Part shown: piece after piece, positions 10,501 to 17,672 of the stretch | Layout: the number at the start of each line of letters is the position of its first letter | Numbering within the stretch: the stretch's first letter is position 1 | Assembly: GCF_036014115.1 (NCBI RefSeq) | Contig: NZ_CP107913.1 | Location: 4,511,001 to 4,575,000 of the forward strand | Reading direction: 5' to 3' | Source: Streptomyces sp. NBC_00448 | Lineage (GTDB): Bacteria > Actinomycetota > Actinomycetes > Streptomycetales > Streptomycetaceae | Length of the DNA: 64,000 nt | Notes under the pieces: generated by a model | Seen by the model: only the letters and a program-made list of their open reading frames with translations | Databases searched by the model: none | What the model was told of the DNA's origin: nothing | Translations under genes and position numbers: made by a program

Positions 10501-10752
10501 GTCCTCGTCGAGCGACTGCAGGCTGACGGCGTGCGTCAGCCCCGGAGACCCCTCGTCGGCGGGGCTTCGCGGCAGTCCCTGGCGCTGGACGTCGGACACG
10601 GCCCACGTGGAGCCCCGCACCTTGACGACCTGCCCCGGCTCCGGCAGGGGCGGGAGGGCCCTCGGTGCGCCCTCGGGGGTGCCGGTCGCCGTTCCCTGCG
10701 CATCATCCGTCGCGGTCGCCACCTGGGCAAACTCCTTCACCAGCGCAGTCAT
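7516..10752 (-). CDS. drmD: DISARM SNF2-like helicase DrmD
   Basis: This SNF2-type helicase/translocase defines class 1 DISARM. I chose the ATG at 10752 (1078 residues) because it overlaps the stop of the upstream 32-codon ORF as ATGA. A GTG nine codons further upstream (10779) is also open. Walker A is DDVGLGKTIEAG near residue 180, and the DEAH box (VVDEAHHVAPAS) is near 295. The C-terminal lobe has FTEYAATLEWIE and RIGRIDRYGQ near 650. The last 350 residues are helical and charged. The stop overlaps the drmMI start by four bases, so translation is probably coupled through the operon. Confidence 0.93.
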   Translation of the reverse strand: MTALVKEFAQVATATDDAQGTATGTPEGAPRALPPLPEPGQVVKVRGSTWAVSDVQRQGLPRSPADEGSPGLTHAVSLQSLDEDRLGQELTVVWELEVGHTVAPNQGLPETVRVEAFDDPNTLAAFVDAVRWGAVTSADADSYQAPFRSGANVESYQLVPLSRALESSRTNLLLADDVGLGKTIEAGLVVQELLLRHRARSVVIVCPPSLSLKWQDEMREKFGLDFVIVNSELMAKVRRSHGLNANPFRLFPRVIVSMAWLPSLRAQRLLRDVLADVRSSTTARRYAFDVLVVDEAHHVAPASPTTAPGQRGYAVDSKRTTATMKLAEACEHRLFLSATPHNGYSESFTALLEMIDGRRFTRGASIDEQALRDVMVRWLKTDLPDKGFKPRRLRTLPFTPSTKEQEQFAQLERLLADSARANGKGVGGDIVAMLLKKRFLSSPWSFARTLELYEDAAASDRQLRMDDEDDYYTEVLGSGQSDEEEGAAEHPEFTALRHSKGSDPLATATTDEIAELIAWGRGYEHKPDSRLTELLTYLNAVCRPDGTWNHERVVVFTEYAATLEWIERILRQRGYDDVLEVIQGSTPTDERERIRARFTESPDKHPVRVLLATDSAGEGIDLQAHCHRLVNFDIPFNPSRLEQRIGRIDRYGQPENPQIYHFMPVSSSTTYEADMKFMGIIATKVGNATADLGKVNQVIDAEVQEHFAPLRKTRKARLTAPDDGNEVITRVLAGGMELNRKLTRLSETYQDSKAAMHLTPANARRVLDTALTLTAQPPLVEIGDDRTDAQVFEIPNLGRSWQPSLRGLDTRLEPGVPRPITFDDQAAQHRTDLVHIHLGHALMQRATRTLRSALFSADSPVHRVTAVVTPGLPESCVAAVSRLVLVGRGGLRLHEEVFLTGVRLRGQALAESKVEQVLDETLDSEDLVLTDEPVRARLAAQWNDDGGRLRTRLLTAMDRKSASRQEKVTEALAHRRDADIQRAREIFEAFRINLCESRDRLERAIQAEDELLFTDDQQKQRRRDLQRMYERLDSLDDEEQREVASIQERYSDIKPYVSAAAVVFALTPEDAENGAVTA

Positions 10753-10847
10753 TGCCAGAGCGTGATCTCCTCGGCGCACCAGCTTCCATCGGGGCCGCGG
10801 ACCACCGAGCTCTCAGTATCTCCGACCCGGACGCGCCCGGGAGTCAT
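10749..10847 (-). CDS. 32-residue ORF bridging the ASCH gene and drmD
   Basis: A 33-codon frame (32 residues, beginning MTPGRVRVGDTESS and ending EEITLWQ) starts at ATG 10847-10845, inside the stop of the ASCH gene (ATGA). It ends with a TGA at 10751-10749 that lies inside the drmD ATG (ATGA). Matching 4-base overlaps on both sides are what a translated coupling ORF should show, and they continue the overlap pattern of the operon. A GAGGAG about 14 bases before the drmD ATG lies within it. I recognise no family. It could be a real small protein, a translational relay to drmD, or a chance frame inside a longer drmD leader. Confidence 0.5.
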   Translation of the reverse strand: MTPGRVRVGDTESSVVRGPDGSWCAEEITLWQ

Positions 10848-11323
10848 TCGGCACTGGCCGCCAATACCGCGCCAGGCAGCGCGGCCTTGATGCCGGGTGC
10901 GGCCGCCGCAACCTTCCGGAGATCCTCGCCGCTCAGGTAGCGGTAGCTCTGCGGGGGGTGGAACGCGCCAGCAGTCCGGAGCGCGGCCAATGGCACCGGG
11001 GAGTCGAAGGCAATCGGCTCTTCGAGGCACAGGCCGCTGGCCCTGGTCGCTCCGCTCATGTACTCGTCGTACTCGCGCCGGCTGATCCCGGCGCTCGTAC
11101 GACTGGCCGACCACACCTCGCCCGGGGAAGCCACCTGCACGGAGGTGATCCGCGCCATGCCCACGATGGCCATCGTGGGCGCTGTCGCGTAGAGGAGTAC
11201 CGGGGTTCCCGGAAGAGCAGCGACACGTTGCCGACGTACCTCGACCGTCTTGGTCCCGGCCAGGATCGCCGTGGCGAACCGCGGGTGGACGGACAGCAGC
11301 ATCGCGCGCTCCGGATCACTCAC
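10844..11323 (-). CDS. ASCH-domain protein
   Basis: This 159-residue protein carries an ASCH (PUA-like) fold, a family that binds RNA or modified nucleic acid. The N-terminal stretch MLLSVHPRFATAILAGTKTV with EVRRQR matches the conserved ASCH start, in which the GTKTVEVR segment forms part of the ligand pocket. VLLYATAPTMAIVGMARI follows as the central strands. Translation starts at a GTG (11323) that overlaps the stop of the upstream GNAT gene as GTGA. Its own stop overlaps the next small ORF. The gene therefore belongs to the same transcript as DISARM. A role in sensing modified bases or RNA is inference. Confidence 0.8.
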   Translation of the reverse strand: MSDPERAMLLSVHPRFATAILAGTKTVEVRRQRVAALPGTPVLLYATAPTMAIVGMARITSVQVASPGEVWSASRTSAGISRREYDEYMSGATRASGLCLEEPIAFDSPVPLAALRTAGAFHPPQSYRYLSGEDLRKVAAAAPGIKAALPGAVLAASAE

Positions 11324-13377
11324 GTCTTTCGGTGCCCCTCTTCGTACACAGCCTGGAACAGCGCACTGCTGATCTTCGACAGCGTGATCAGCGACAACGG
11401 TAGCCCCAGCCCCTTGGCGAGCGCGGCCAAACGCGCATGCGTCACCGGTGCCGGAAAGATCTCCGTGTCCGAGAACCTCAACGCCATGACACTGCCGGTC
11501 GGTTCGGACTGATTACGCACTTCCGAAAGACCATATACGCCCAAGTGTTCGAATCGCGAGAAGAGGGCCTCGGGATCGCCAACGACCACGTCATCGAGCC
11601 GTGAACAGCCGATCGCCATCTTGCCCTGCTCCCCCGCGCTCCCCTCGCTGACATACCAAAGGATCCGAGCGGGGACCGACTCACCGCGGCGGCCGGCGGA
11701 CCGGTAGTAGACGTGCTCACGGCTGATCCCGAGCACGTCCGCTCGCGGCAGGAGCATCGCGGGCACGTTGAAGAGCTCCGCGGAATAGCGGGGCTTCACC
11801 GGCGCGATGAAGGACGGCAGGGCCGTGTCGGTGAGCTTCGCGGGCCACCACACCCGCTCTGCCACACTCACGATCTCGGGCGAGGTCTTGGCATCCAGAC
11901 CTGATGTTGTACGCCCAGCTCGTGCGGCGATCCGTCCTGCCTCCTCGGAGACCGCTTCGGCCGGCCCGCACATGTCGACGACGAGCGCCGTGAAGCCGTT
12001 CCCGCCTTCGACGAATCCGTCCGCGCCCGCTGCTGACTTGGCAGCCGGCGAGAGGTGAGAATCGGCGATACAGACCGCTTGCGCGCCCCGGTCCCGCGCC
12101 AGCCGCTTGAGCATGAAGAGCAGCTGCCGGGCAAGCGTCTCCTCCAGCGGGTGTGCGGCCGTCCGGAGGAAGGAGACGTTCAACCTGCGCCCGTCCATGG
12201 CCCAGGCGTACAGAGCCACCGGGTGTCCGCTGCCGTCCCGCAGCAACTCCCTGCGCCACAGCACCCCGTCGGAACCGAGGCCCGCCAACCGCGCGGCGAA
12301 GCCGGTCCCGCTGTCGCCGTCGGCTTGCTGGAAGAAGGCGACCAGCTCTCCCTCGCGTCCGGGGATGACCTCCTCAACCGAGAACGCGGTGCCAAGGAGG
12401 TCCGCCGGACGGTAGACCTGGGCTTGACGGAGTTCGTCAACATGCTGTGTAACCAGCGCCGGGGAAACGACTCGGACACGCGCGACGTCCCAGACAAGGT
12501 CGGCCAGTCGCTCCAGTTCGGGATCACGCGTGGCCAGGACTTGCAGGCCGGCGCCCGCCGTCTCGGCCACGTACCGCAGCCGGCCGCGCATGTCGTCGTC
12601 GATCGTCACATCCGCCATGCGCTTGCCCAACGCCGCAATCAGCTCCTGCTGGCGCGCGGACACGGAAGCCTTCTCCGGCGAGGCCGAGCGGAGCCGGGAC
12701 ATGCCGGCTCGCTGGTGGGTCCGCTCCGCCCGGTCCTCGATCTCCCGTACGTCGAGGAGGAGCTGCGGCGTGTGGGCAAGTTCGATCAGGTCCGCGAGCC
12801 AGCCGGCCTCCAGGGCCCGCGACTCCTCGACGTTCTGCTCGTCTCCCGCCCCCTGAAGCCCGGAGAAGACGCTGTGATCGACCGCCACGACCAGTAACGC
12901 ATCGCTCTGCACCTCGGTGAACAGGTCGTCGTGACCGAGATCGAGCCACCACGTATCAAGAGTCTCCTTGTCGCCGCCGCGCCCGAACCCCTCGCCCTTC
13001 GGGACGAAGCCGAGGCTGCTCCACATAGGGCCCAAGTCGTAGTTCCGTCGGCATCTCACCCGGATGCCCAACCGGTGTGATTGCCGGCGTCGCAGCTCTG
13101 CGATCAGAAGTGCCGCGATCCCCTTACCCCGACGTTCCTCCGCCACGCAGAGGTGAGCGAGACGCACGTGCTGGTTGCGTTTGGGCAGCCCGAAGAGCGT
13201 GTACCCGACGACCTCGGCCCCCTCCAGCGCCACGAGCAGCCCGCCGTCATCGGCGTACTTGCGGTATGCGGGGGGCGTGAGTAAACCCAACCGCTTCTTG
13301 TGGCGGTCGCCAAGTGCGATGGCTGCAGCGAGTAGTTTCGGCTGCTCCCCTGTCACTGGCAGCACGTTGATCGCCAT
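11320..13377 (-). CDS. GNAT acetyltransferase fused to PIN-like, second GNAT-like and PUA-like domains
   Basis: This 685-residue multidomain protein is the first gene of the DISARM-containing operon. The start is ATG 13377, with GGAGGGG five bases upstream; the frame is open further but lacks a better site. Residues 1-145 form a GNAT domain with the acetyl-CoA loop VAEERRGKGIAALLI. Residues about 155-310 look PIN-like: an acidic strand DALLVVAVDHSVFSGL, then LLLDVREIEDR and ATRDPELERL, the latter like the PIN TRD motif. Residues about 330-480 resemble a second, degenerate GNAT. The last 160 residues (ILWYVSEG, LDDVVVGDPEALFSRFEHLG, VMALRFSDTEIFP) look like a PUA/ASCH-type module. The stop overlaps the ASCH gene. 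The GNAT call is firm; the PIN and PUA calls rest on motifs read by eye. Confidence 0.72.
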   Translation of the reverse strand: MAINVLPVTGEQPKLLAAAIALGDRHKKRLGLLTPPAYRKYADDGGLLVALEGAEVVGYTLFGLPKRNQHVRLAHLCVAEERRGKGIAALLIAELRRRQSHRLGIRVRCRRNYDLGPMWSSLGFVPKGEGFGRGGDKETLDTWWLDLGHDDLFTEVQSDALLVVAVDHSVFSGLQGAGDEQNVEESRALEAGWLADLIELAHTPQLLLDVREIEDRAERTHQRAGMSRLRSASPEKASVSARQQELIAALGKRMADVTIDDDMRGRLRYVAETAGAGLQVLATRDPELERLADLVWDVARVRVVSPALVTQHVDELRQAQVYRPADLLGTAFSVEEVIPGREGELVAFFQQADGDSGTGFAARLAGLGSDGVLWRRELLRDGSGHPVALYAWAMDGRRLNVSFLRTAAHPLEETLARQLLFMLKRLARDRGAQAVCIADSHLSPAAKSAAGADGFVEGGNGFTALVVDMCGPAEAVSEEAGRIAARAGRTTSGLDAKTSPEIVSVAERVWWPAKLTDTALPSFIAPVKPRYSAELFNVPAMLLPRADVLGISREHVYYRSAGRRGESVPARILWYVSEGSAGEQGKMAIGCSRLDDVVVGDPEALFSRFEHLGVYGLSEVRNQSEPTGSVMALRFSDTEIFPAPVTHARLAALAKGLGLPLSLITLSKISSALFQAVYEEGHRKT

Positions 13378-13800
13378 GTGCCCCTCCGAACTCGACATAG
13401 TTCGACAGATCCCGCCCTGGGCGCATACTGCCCAACCTGCGCTACACCCGGCCACCGCTTGATCACATCTGACCTATTTAGATCGAATGACGACCAAGTC
13501 ACACCAGCGCAGTTGCCCTACAATCCCCACGTCCCGGATTGCGGCTACGGTTAGCGCGTCGTTCGTAAAGGGGGGAACTGCCGGGGCTCAACTCGCAGCA
13601 CGCACCGACTTCTCGGTTCCCGGCACGGACGAGCTCGAGTGCCGGGAGGTGCTCAACGCGTGGCTCCGCGTTTTGCCCGTGCCCGCGAGTCTGCCGCTGC
13701 CCTGCGCACGCTGGAGCCCGCGGTCGATTGAGCGTGCACGCGCGTCTCTCCCCACGGGTGTGTCGATCGACTTCTATGCTGCCACTGAGAGCGCGTCGTC
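13378..13800. other. Intergenic region upstream of the DISARM operon
   Basis: I see no convincing gene here. The part next to the GNAT start should hold the operon promoter. On the minus strand, TTGGTC followed by an AT-rich TCTAAATAGG about 13,475-13,500 is the best candidate, but it is weak. The rest merges into the decayed transposase to the right. Confidence 0.4.
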
Positions 13801-14185
13801 GCGGCCAGTGTCCAGGACCGCGACGGCCGGAAGCGGCCACTACTGTGGACCCGCCTGGACCATCCCACCGTGCTCAAGGTCTGGGCGGACCGGGCTTCGC
13901 TGGCCGCCCCGTCCAGTGGGCCGCCGACGCCCTGCGCCGCAAGGTAGGCATCGTCCGCAAACAGCCCGGACAACGCTGCTTCCAGGTCCAGCCCAAGCGC
14001 TGGGCAGTCGAGCGGACCTTCGCCTGGATCTCCATGTGACGAGGCCTCGCCAGCGACTACGAACGCAAACCGCCCACGCAGAGACCATGATCCACTGGGC
14101 CATGACCGACGTGATACTCCGCCGACTCACCCGCGGAGGACCCGCCACACGACCTGGCCCCAAACCCCTACGCCGAGTCTTCTGA
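13801..14185 (+). pseudogene. Decayed IS5-family transposase, C-terminal part
   Basis: Only fragments of a DDE transposase remain, spread over several frames. SVQDRDG, RPLLW and VWAD occur in one frame from about 13,806. GFAGRPVQWA, then QVQPKRWAVERTFAWI, occur in a second frame, ending at a TGA at 14037-14039. AETMIHWAMTDVILRRL occurs in a third frame from about 14,083. The order WAD..GFAG..RRWVVERTFAWI matches the end of Streptomyces IS5-group transposases. At least two frameshifts and a premature stop rule out activity. The remnant lies between the two defence modules and suggests the island was assembled with IS help. Confidence 0.75.
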
Positions 14186-14241
14186 GCGATCTCAAAGGCG
14201 CTCCTCTATCGACTCGGGTCCGAGCTCCGAGAGGCTGTCTG

Positions 14242-16449
14242 TTACCTCGGATGGCGACAGATCGGCGGGAGCCGTGAGGACTTCAGAAGTCTCTCCAGCT
14301 CCGGGACACCTTCCAGTTGAACGGCTGGACCTGATGCGCCTGGCAGGAGTCGGCGCAAGGCGCGGGTTGCAATGTCAGTAAGGGCAGTCCCGATGTCGCC
14401 CCCCACGTCGATGGACATCGTGCCGACAAGGTTGACCTCGCGATCGTCCCACTCGTCAATGCGTTCCGTGAGGAAGTCCACCGCCACCGACTGCCGGCGG
14501 GCAAGAAGAAGCATTTCACAGGCGTGCACGGCGTCACGGAGATCGAAGCGCAGGCGGGCCATGATGCGTGAGGGTCCGGGCCCGGGCTCCTGGCAGGTGA
14601 CGAAAAGCTCGTCAGCGCCGTAGCTCTCGGCGGTGATGCCCAGCTGCATGCCGCCGCAGGCAAGCAATTCCTGCGCCCCCCGTTGTTCACGTTCGTCGTG
14701 AAGGGCAATCGACCACCATGGGAGTGGACCCCAGGTGCCATGCGTCGTCGTGTGCTCGGGGAAGGATGTGAAGGTCTGGTACCGCTCCAGCAGATGCTGC
14801 TGGAAGGTGAAGAGGCAGCCGTCTTGGAAGTGTTCGTCCCGGCTGCGCTCGCGAAGCAACTCGTACTCGATGGCGCTCATGCCCTCCACTGCCAGGGCGA
14901 TGTACTCCAGCTGGTCCTGGATGATCTTGGCAGCCCGCTCTAGAACACTCCGAAACTCATCGCCAGAAGGTGCCCGATCGAGGAGACGAGCGAGGGCACG
15001 CTGCGCAGCCTGGCAACGGGCGAGATCTCCGCCTAGGCTCACCAAGTGGCGAGCGTTAAGGATGTTCCAGGGGCGGGTGGACATCCAGCGGTCCCAGGCG
15101 CGGTCGCCGCCACCGTGCTGACCGAGCACCATGGCTCCGGCATTGCCGACACGGAAGTCCGGCTCGCCCTTCAGTCTCTTCCAAAGGTCCGGGTACGCCT
15201 CCAGCGGAGATGACGGCAATGCCGAGAGCGCGCTGTGGACACGTGAGTCCGTGCTGTCCCACAACTCCCTGAGTTCACGCTCCACACGCGTCCGGGGCAC
15301 TGTACGACCTCGTTGGGCAGCCCAGTACTCGATGAGGAGCATGTCCGTGCTCTCTGGATTCCAGGCAAGCAGTCCCAGACCCTCGAGAACCACAATGGTG
15401 CTAGCAAGCCCGTCGCGCTCGAACCCGAACTTGATTCTGGCGATGAGCTCGTTCAGTTCATCACGGTTGGGGCCGGGCACTGTGAAAAGCGGACTTGCAG
15501 CAAGCGCCTCCCGGATATCTGCGGTTCTTTCGCCCCGAGCAAGGCGGACGGCGATACGCGCGATGAGAATAGAGCCAATAAGCTTGGTATCACCAAAGTC
15601 CGTCCGGAGTCGTCCATTGCCGAGCGCCACAATATCCCTTGCGTGCCAGAGTAGCCCGTCTTGGATCGCGCGGAACCACTCCTCTCGAAGTTCTGCGAGC
15701 GTTGACATTTTCGTTGGCCGCTGCCACTTGTTCCGGAACAGCGCGATAGTGTGTCCCTGGCCATCGGTCCGTTGTTGGGGCAGCGGCATGCTCTGCGAGG
15801 CCAACCGCCGCCTGAGGTGACCGTAGAGCGTATTCATGTCGAGTGGGTCGTCCGCGTCGGGGACCCCGTCACTGATGGCTTTCACGAGTTCACTTGTGAA
15901 AGCGGTAAAGGACGCGCCGACAGGAGCCACAGCAGACTGCGTCGCCGATGTGGCGGTCATAACATATGCGCCCTCGATGGCGGTCTGATCCGCGAGTTCG
16001 TTTGGAGTACCCATGTACCCCTCCATTGCAGCACCGCTGTAGCAACAGTCGAGGATTACGACCTTCTTAGGCGCCACACTCTCCAGCACTTCGGTGCGGA
16101 GATAACTGAACGCCACTGATTCGTAGAGCTTCCTGCCTCGCTCGGAATTCCCTAGGGCAAGATGAAGATAGCCATCGGGCGAAAGCATGCCATGGCCAGC
16201 GAAGTACACCACCAGCGTGTCCGTCGCCTTGCTCGCTGCCTGGTGAACGGCGTTGAGTAGGGCCCTAGTGTCAGCAGGGTTGCGTACTATCACGCACTGT
16301 CCGGTAGAGAGGCCCCCAACATGCGGGGCCGTGAACAGTTCAGCCAGCTTGGCGAGGTTGTTGCGGACCGCTGGCAAGTCCGGGAAGTGCTGATACTTGT
16401 CTGCCCCTATCAGCACCACCTGAGTTCCGTCAGGGTTGGGCAGCCCCAT
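14242..16449 (-). CDS. Caspase-like protease, EACC1-associated type
   Basis: This 735-residue protein has an N-terminal caspase/metacaspase (C14) domain of about 250 residues. Strand 1 is VVLIGADKYQHF. The catalytic histidine is in VYFAGHG (H86) and the catalytic cysteine in VILDCCYSG (C136). The remaining 480 residues, beginning near RPTKMSTLAELREEWF, are not assignable by eye and probably sense or select targets. The start is ATG 16449, which overlaps the EACC1 stop (TGATG); a GTG at 16452 is possible. By family knowledge, caspases next to EACC1 are predicted cell-death effectors in conflict systems. GC here is below that of the chromosome to the right, fitting the island. The activating signal is unknown. 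Confidence 0.85.
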   Translation of the reverse strand: MGLPNPDGTQVVLIGADKYQHFPDLPAVRNNLAKLAELFTAPHVGGLSTGQCVIVRNPADTRALLNAVHQAASKATDTLVVYFAGHGMLSPDGYLHLALGNSERGRKLYESVAFSYLRTEVLESVAPKKVVILDCCYSGAAMEGYMGTPNELADQTAIEGAYVMTATSATQSAVAPVGASFTAFTSELVKAISDGVPDADDPLDMNTLYGHLRRRLASQSMPLPQQRTDGQGHTIALFRNKWQRPTKMSTLAELREEWFRAIQDGLLWHARDIVALGNGRLRTDFGDTKLIGSILIARIAVRLARGERTADIREALAASPLFTVPGPNRDELNELIARIKFGFERDGLASTIVVLEGLGLLAWNPESTDMLLIEYWAAQRGRTVPRTRVERELRELWDSTDSRVHSALSALPSSPLEAYPDLWKRLKGEPDFRVGNAGAMVLGQHGGGDRAWDRWMSTRPWNILNARHLVSLGGDLARCQAAQRALARLLDRAPSGDEFRSVLERAAKIIQDQLEYIALAVEGMSAIEYELLRERSRDEHFQDGCLFTFQQHLLERYQTFTSFPEHTTTHGTWGPLPWWSIALHDEREQRGAQELLACGGMQLGITAESYGADELFVTCQEPGPGPSRIMARLRFDLRDAVHACEMLLLARRQSVAVDFLTERIDEWDDREVNLVGTMSIDVGGDIGTALTDIATRALRRLLPGASGPAVQLEGVPELERLLKSSRLPPICRHPR

Positions 16450-16862
16450 CACTGATTCCCTGAACCAGACGGCGCAGACGGCGGTTCCGCACGATCGTCC
16501 TCTACATCTCCGTCGTGAACGTCGGGCGCCAACAGCCCTACGACTCGGCGCAAGCTGTCGTCCGACCCATCGTGCACGGTCACTGTCATGCCGTCGCGTT
16601 CGAAGGTCACGGCCCCTGGTGGCGAAGGGCGCGCTGATTGCCAGGCACCCACGATGTTCACCAACAGCCCGGCGGCGGCAATACCGTCACTGACTAGCAT
16701 GTTGATGATCTCGCCGGCGCTCATGCGGCCAGAGCCTTCGGAGGGTCGAGCCAGTTCGACCTCCACATGACGCCGGAGTTCGCGATCCCGTCTGAGCCAG
16801 TAGTACAGATCAAGTGCCGCTGCGTCGTCGCCCTGCGCATCGACCGTGATCTGAATCTCCAC
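16449..16862 (-). CDS. Effector-associated constant component EACC1
   Basis: This 137-residue protein matches the small EACC1 family, the invariant partner of varied effectors in actinobacterial conflict systems. The N-terminus MEIQITVDAQGDDAAALDLY, then YWLRRDRELR, gives the family's ferredoxin-like start. A hydrophobic glycine-rich segment (GIAAAGLLVNIVGAW, about residues 60-75) precedes a short strand pair with VTFERDGMTVTV. The start is GTG 16862 with GGGGAGG seven bases upstream. The stop overlaps the caspase start, so the two proteins are probably made together. It may tether or regulate the caspase; that is family-level inference. Confidence 0.82.
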   Translation of the reverse strand: MEIQITVDAQGDDAAALDLYYWLRRDRELRRHVEVELARPSEGSGRMSAGEIINMLVSDGIAAAGLLVNIVGAWQSARPSPPGAVTFERDGMTVTVHDGSDDSLRRVVGLLAPDVHDGDVEDDRAEPPSAPSGSGNQ

Positions 16863-17286
16863 GAAGCCTCCCCCTGGTCACCTGCGCTGTCTACGTTCAA
16901 GCAGGAGCGGGTACGGGTCCCCCCACTCCTACCCGGCTCTCAGCCCAGACAGAAGAGTACGTCTCAACTGCCGCACGGACAGTGAGTGCCTCGACTACCA
17001 CAGTGCTGTCTACGCGACGTCAGCAGCGTTGGCCGCATTGGCGAGCTGACGGCAGTCGAGGCAGCTCTCGTGGCTCGATGGTGTGGGCTGTCGAACTACT
17101 CGTCGCGGTCGGACTCCGTGGACACGGCCATAGCCGGATCCGAGCGCCGGCTACCTCTCCGTTGGGAGCCATATGGGAGCCGATCCGCTCCCCGAGACCC
17201 CGCGACACCACCCCAGACCCACCCAGCCCAACGCCCTGACCAGCAACAACGCCAACCGCCCAGCCAGCGACCTCGGTTCGACGGCA
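16863..17286. other. Island end without recognisable gene
   Basis: This holds the presumed promoter of the EACC1-caspase pair near 16,870-16,950 and otherwise no gene I can support. Frames through it give the low-complexity or tRNA-antisense proteins often mis-annotated beside tRNA genes. No integrase or excisionase is visible here. Confidence 0.5.
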
Positions 17287-17329
17287 TTCGGGACGAAGAG
17301 GCCGTGGGTTCAAATCCCGCCACCCCGAC
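17287..17329 (+). other. tRNA-Pro(CGG) 3' fragment, attachment-site scar
   Basis: The bases run from the anticodon loop TTCGGGA (anticodon CGG), through the 3' anticodon strand CGAAG, a T-arm GTGGG-TTCAAAT-CCCGC and acceptor strand CACCCCG, to discriminator A. The matching 5' half, including the CTTCG strand, is absent. Integrases of actinomycete islands recombine at tRNA 3' ends and leave such a copy at the far side. The strand orientation puts the inserted DNA to the left. Confidence 0.82.
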
Positions 17330-17343
17330 TCCAAAGCAGCAGG

Positions 17344-17379
17344 TCAGGGCCCTGATCCTTCCGAGGATCGGGGCCCTGA
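17344..17379 (+). terminator. Hairpin downstream of the tRNA-Pro 3' end
   Basis: A 15-bp stem with one G-U pair (TCAGGGCCCTGATCC against GGATCGGGGCCCTGA) and a 6-base loop. It is probably the original terminator of the chromosomal tRNA-Pro gene, now separated from it by the island. The next 290 bases show no gene. Confidence 0.75.
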
Positions 17380-17672
17380 GCCGTCCCTGGGGGTCCCTTG
17401 GAGGCCGTTCGGGGAGCCGAGTACGGAGTCCCGGCTCCCGGGGCGGGGCCCGGGCTGCGGTAGCACCGTCGCCTCCACGGATTCGTTCGTCGGGTGGGGC
17501 GGGGGGAAGCATGCACTGTGTTCGCTCACAGATTCGTTGCCGGCCCACGGGAAGCACGGGCCGAGCCCGGTCAGCGGGACCAGCGGCTCGCGGCACCGGG
17601 GAGCGCGAGGCGTTCCGAGCCGCTATTGGATTGGCCGGCGAAGCGTCGGAAGCGTCGGCCGCTCCGCTCGGG

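Noticed and set aside
13487..14185. A 232-codon plus-strand gene
   Set aside because: Its first half has no protein character and its second half captures only one frame of a broken transposase.
17287..17329. An intact tRNA-Pro gene
   Set aside because: Only the part from the anticodon loop onward is present; the upstream bases cannot form the D-arm, acceptor or anticodon 5' strands.
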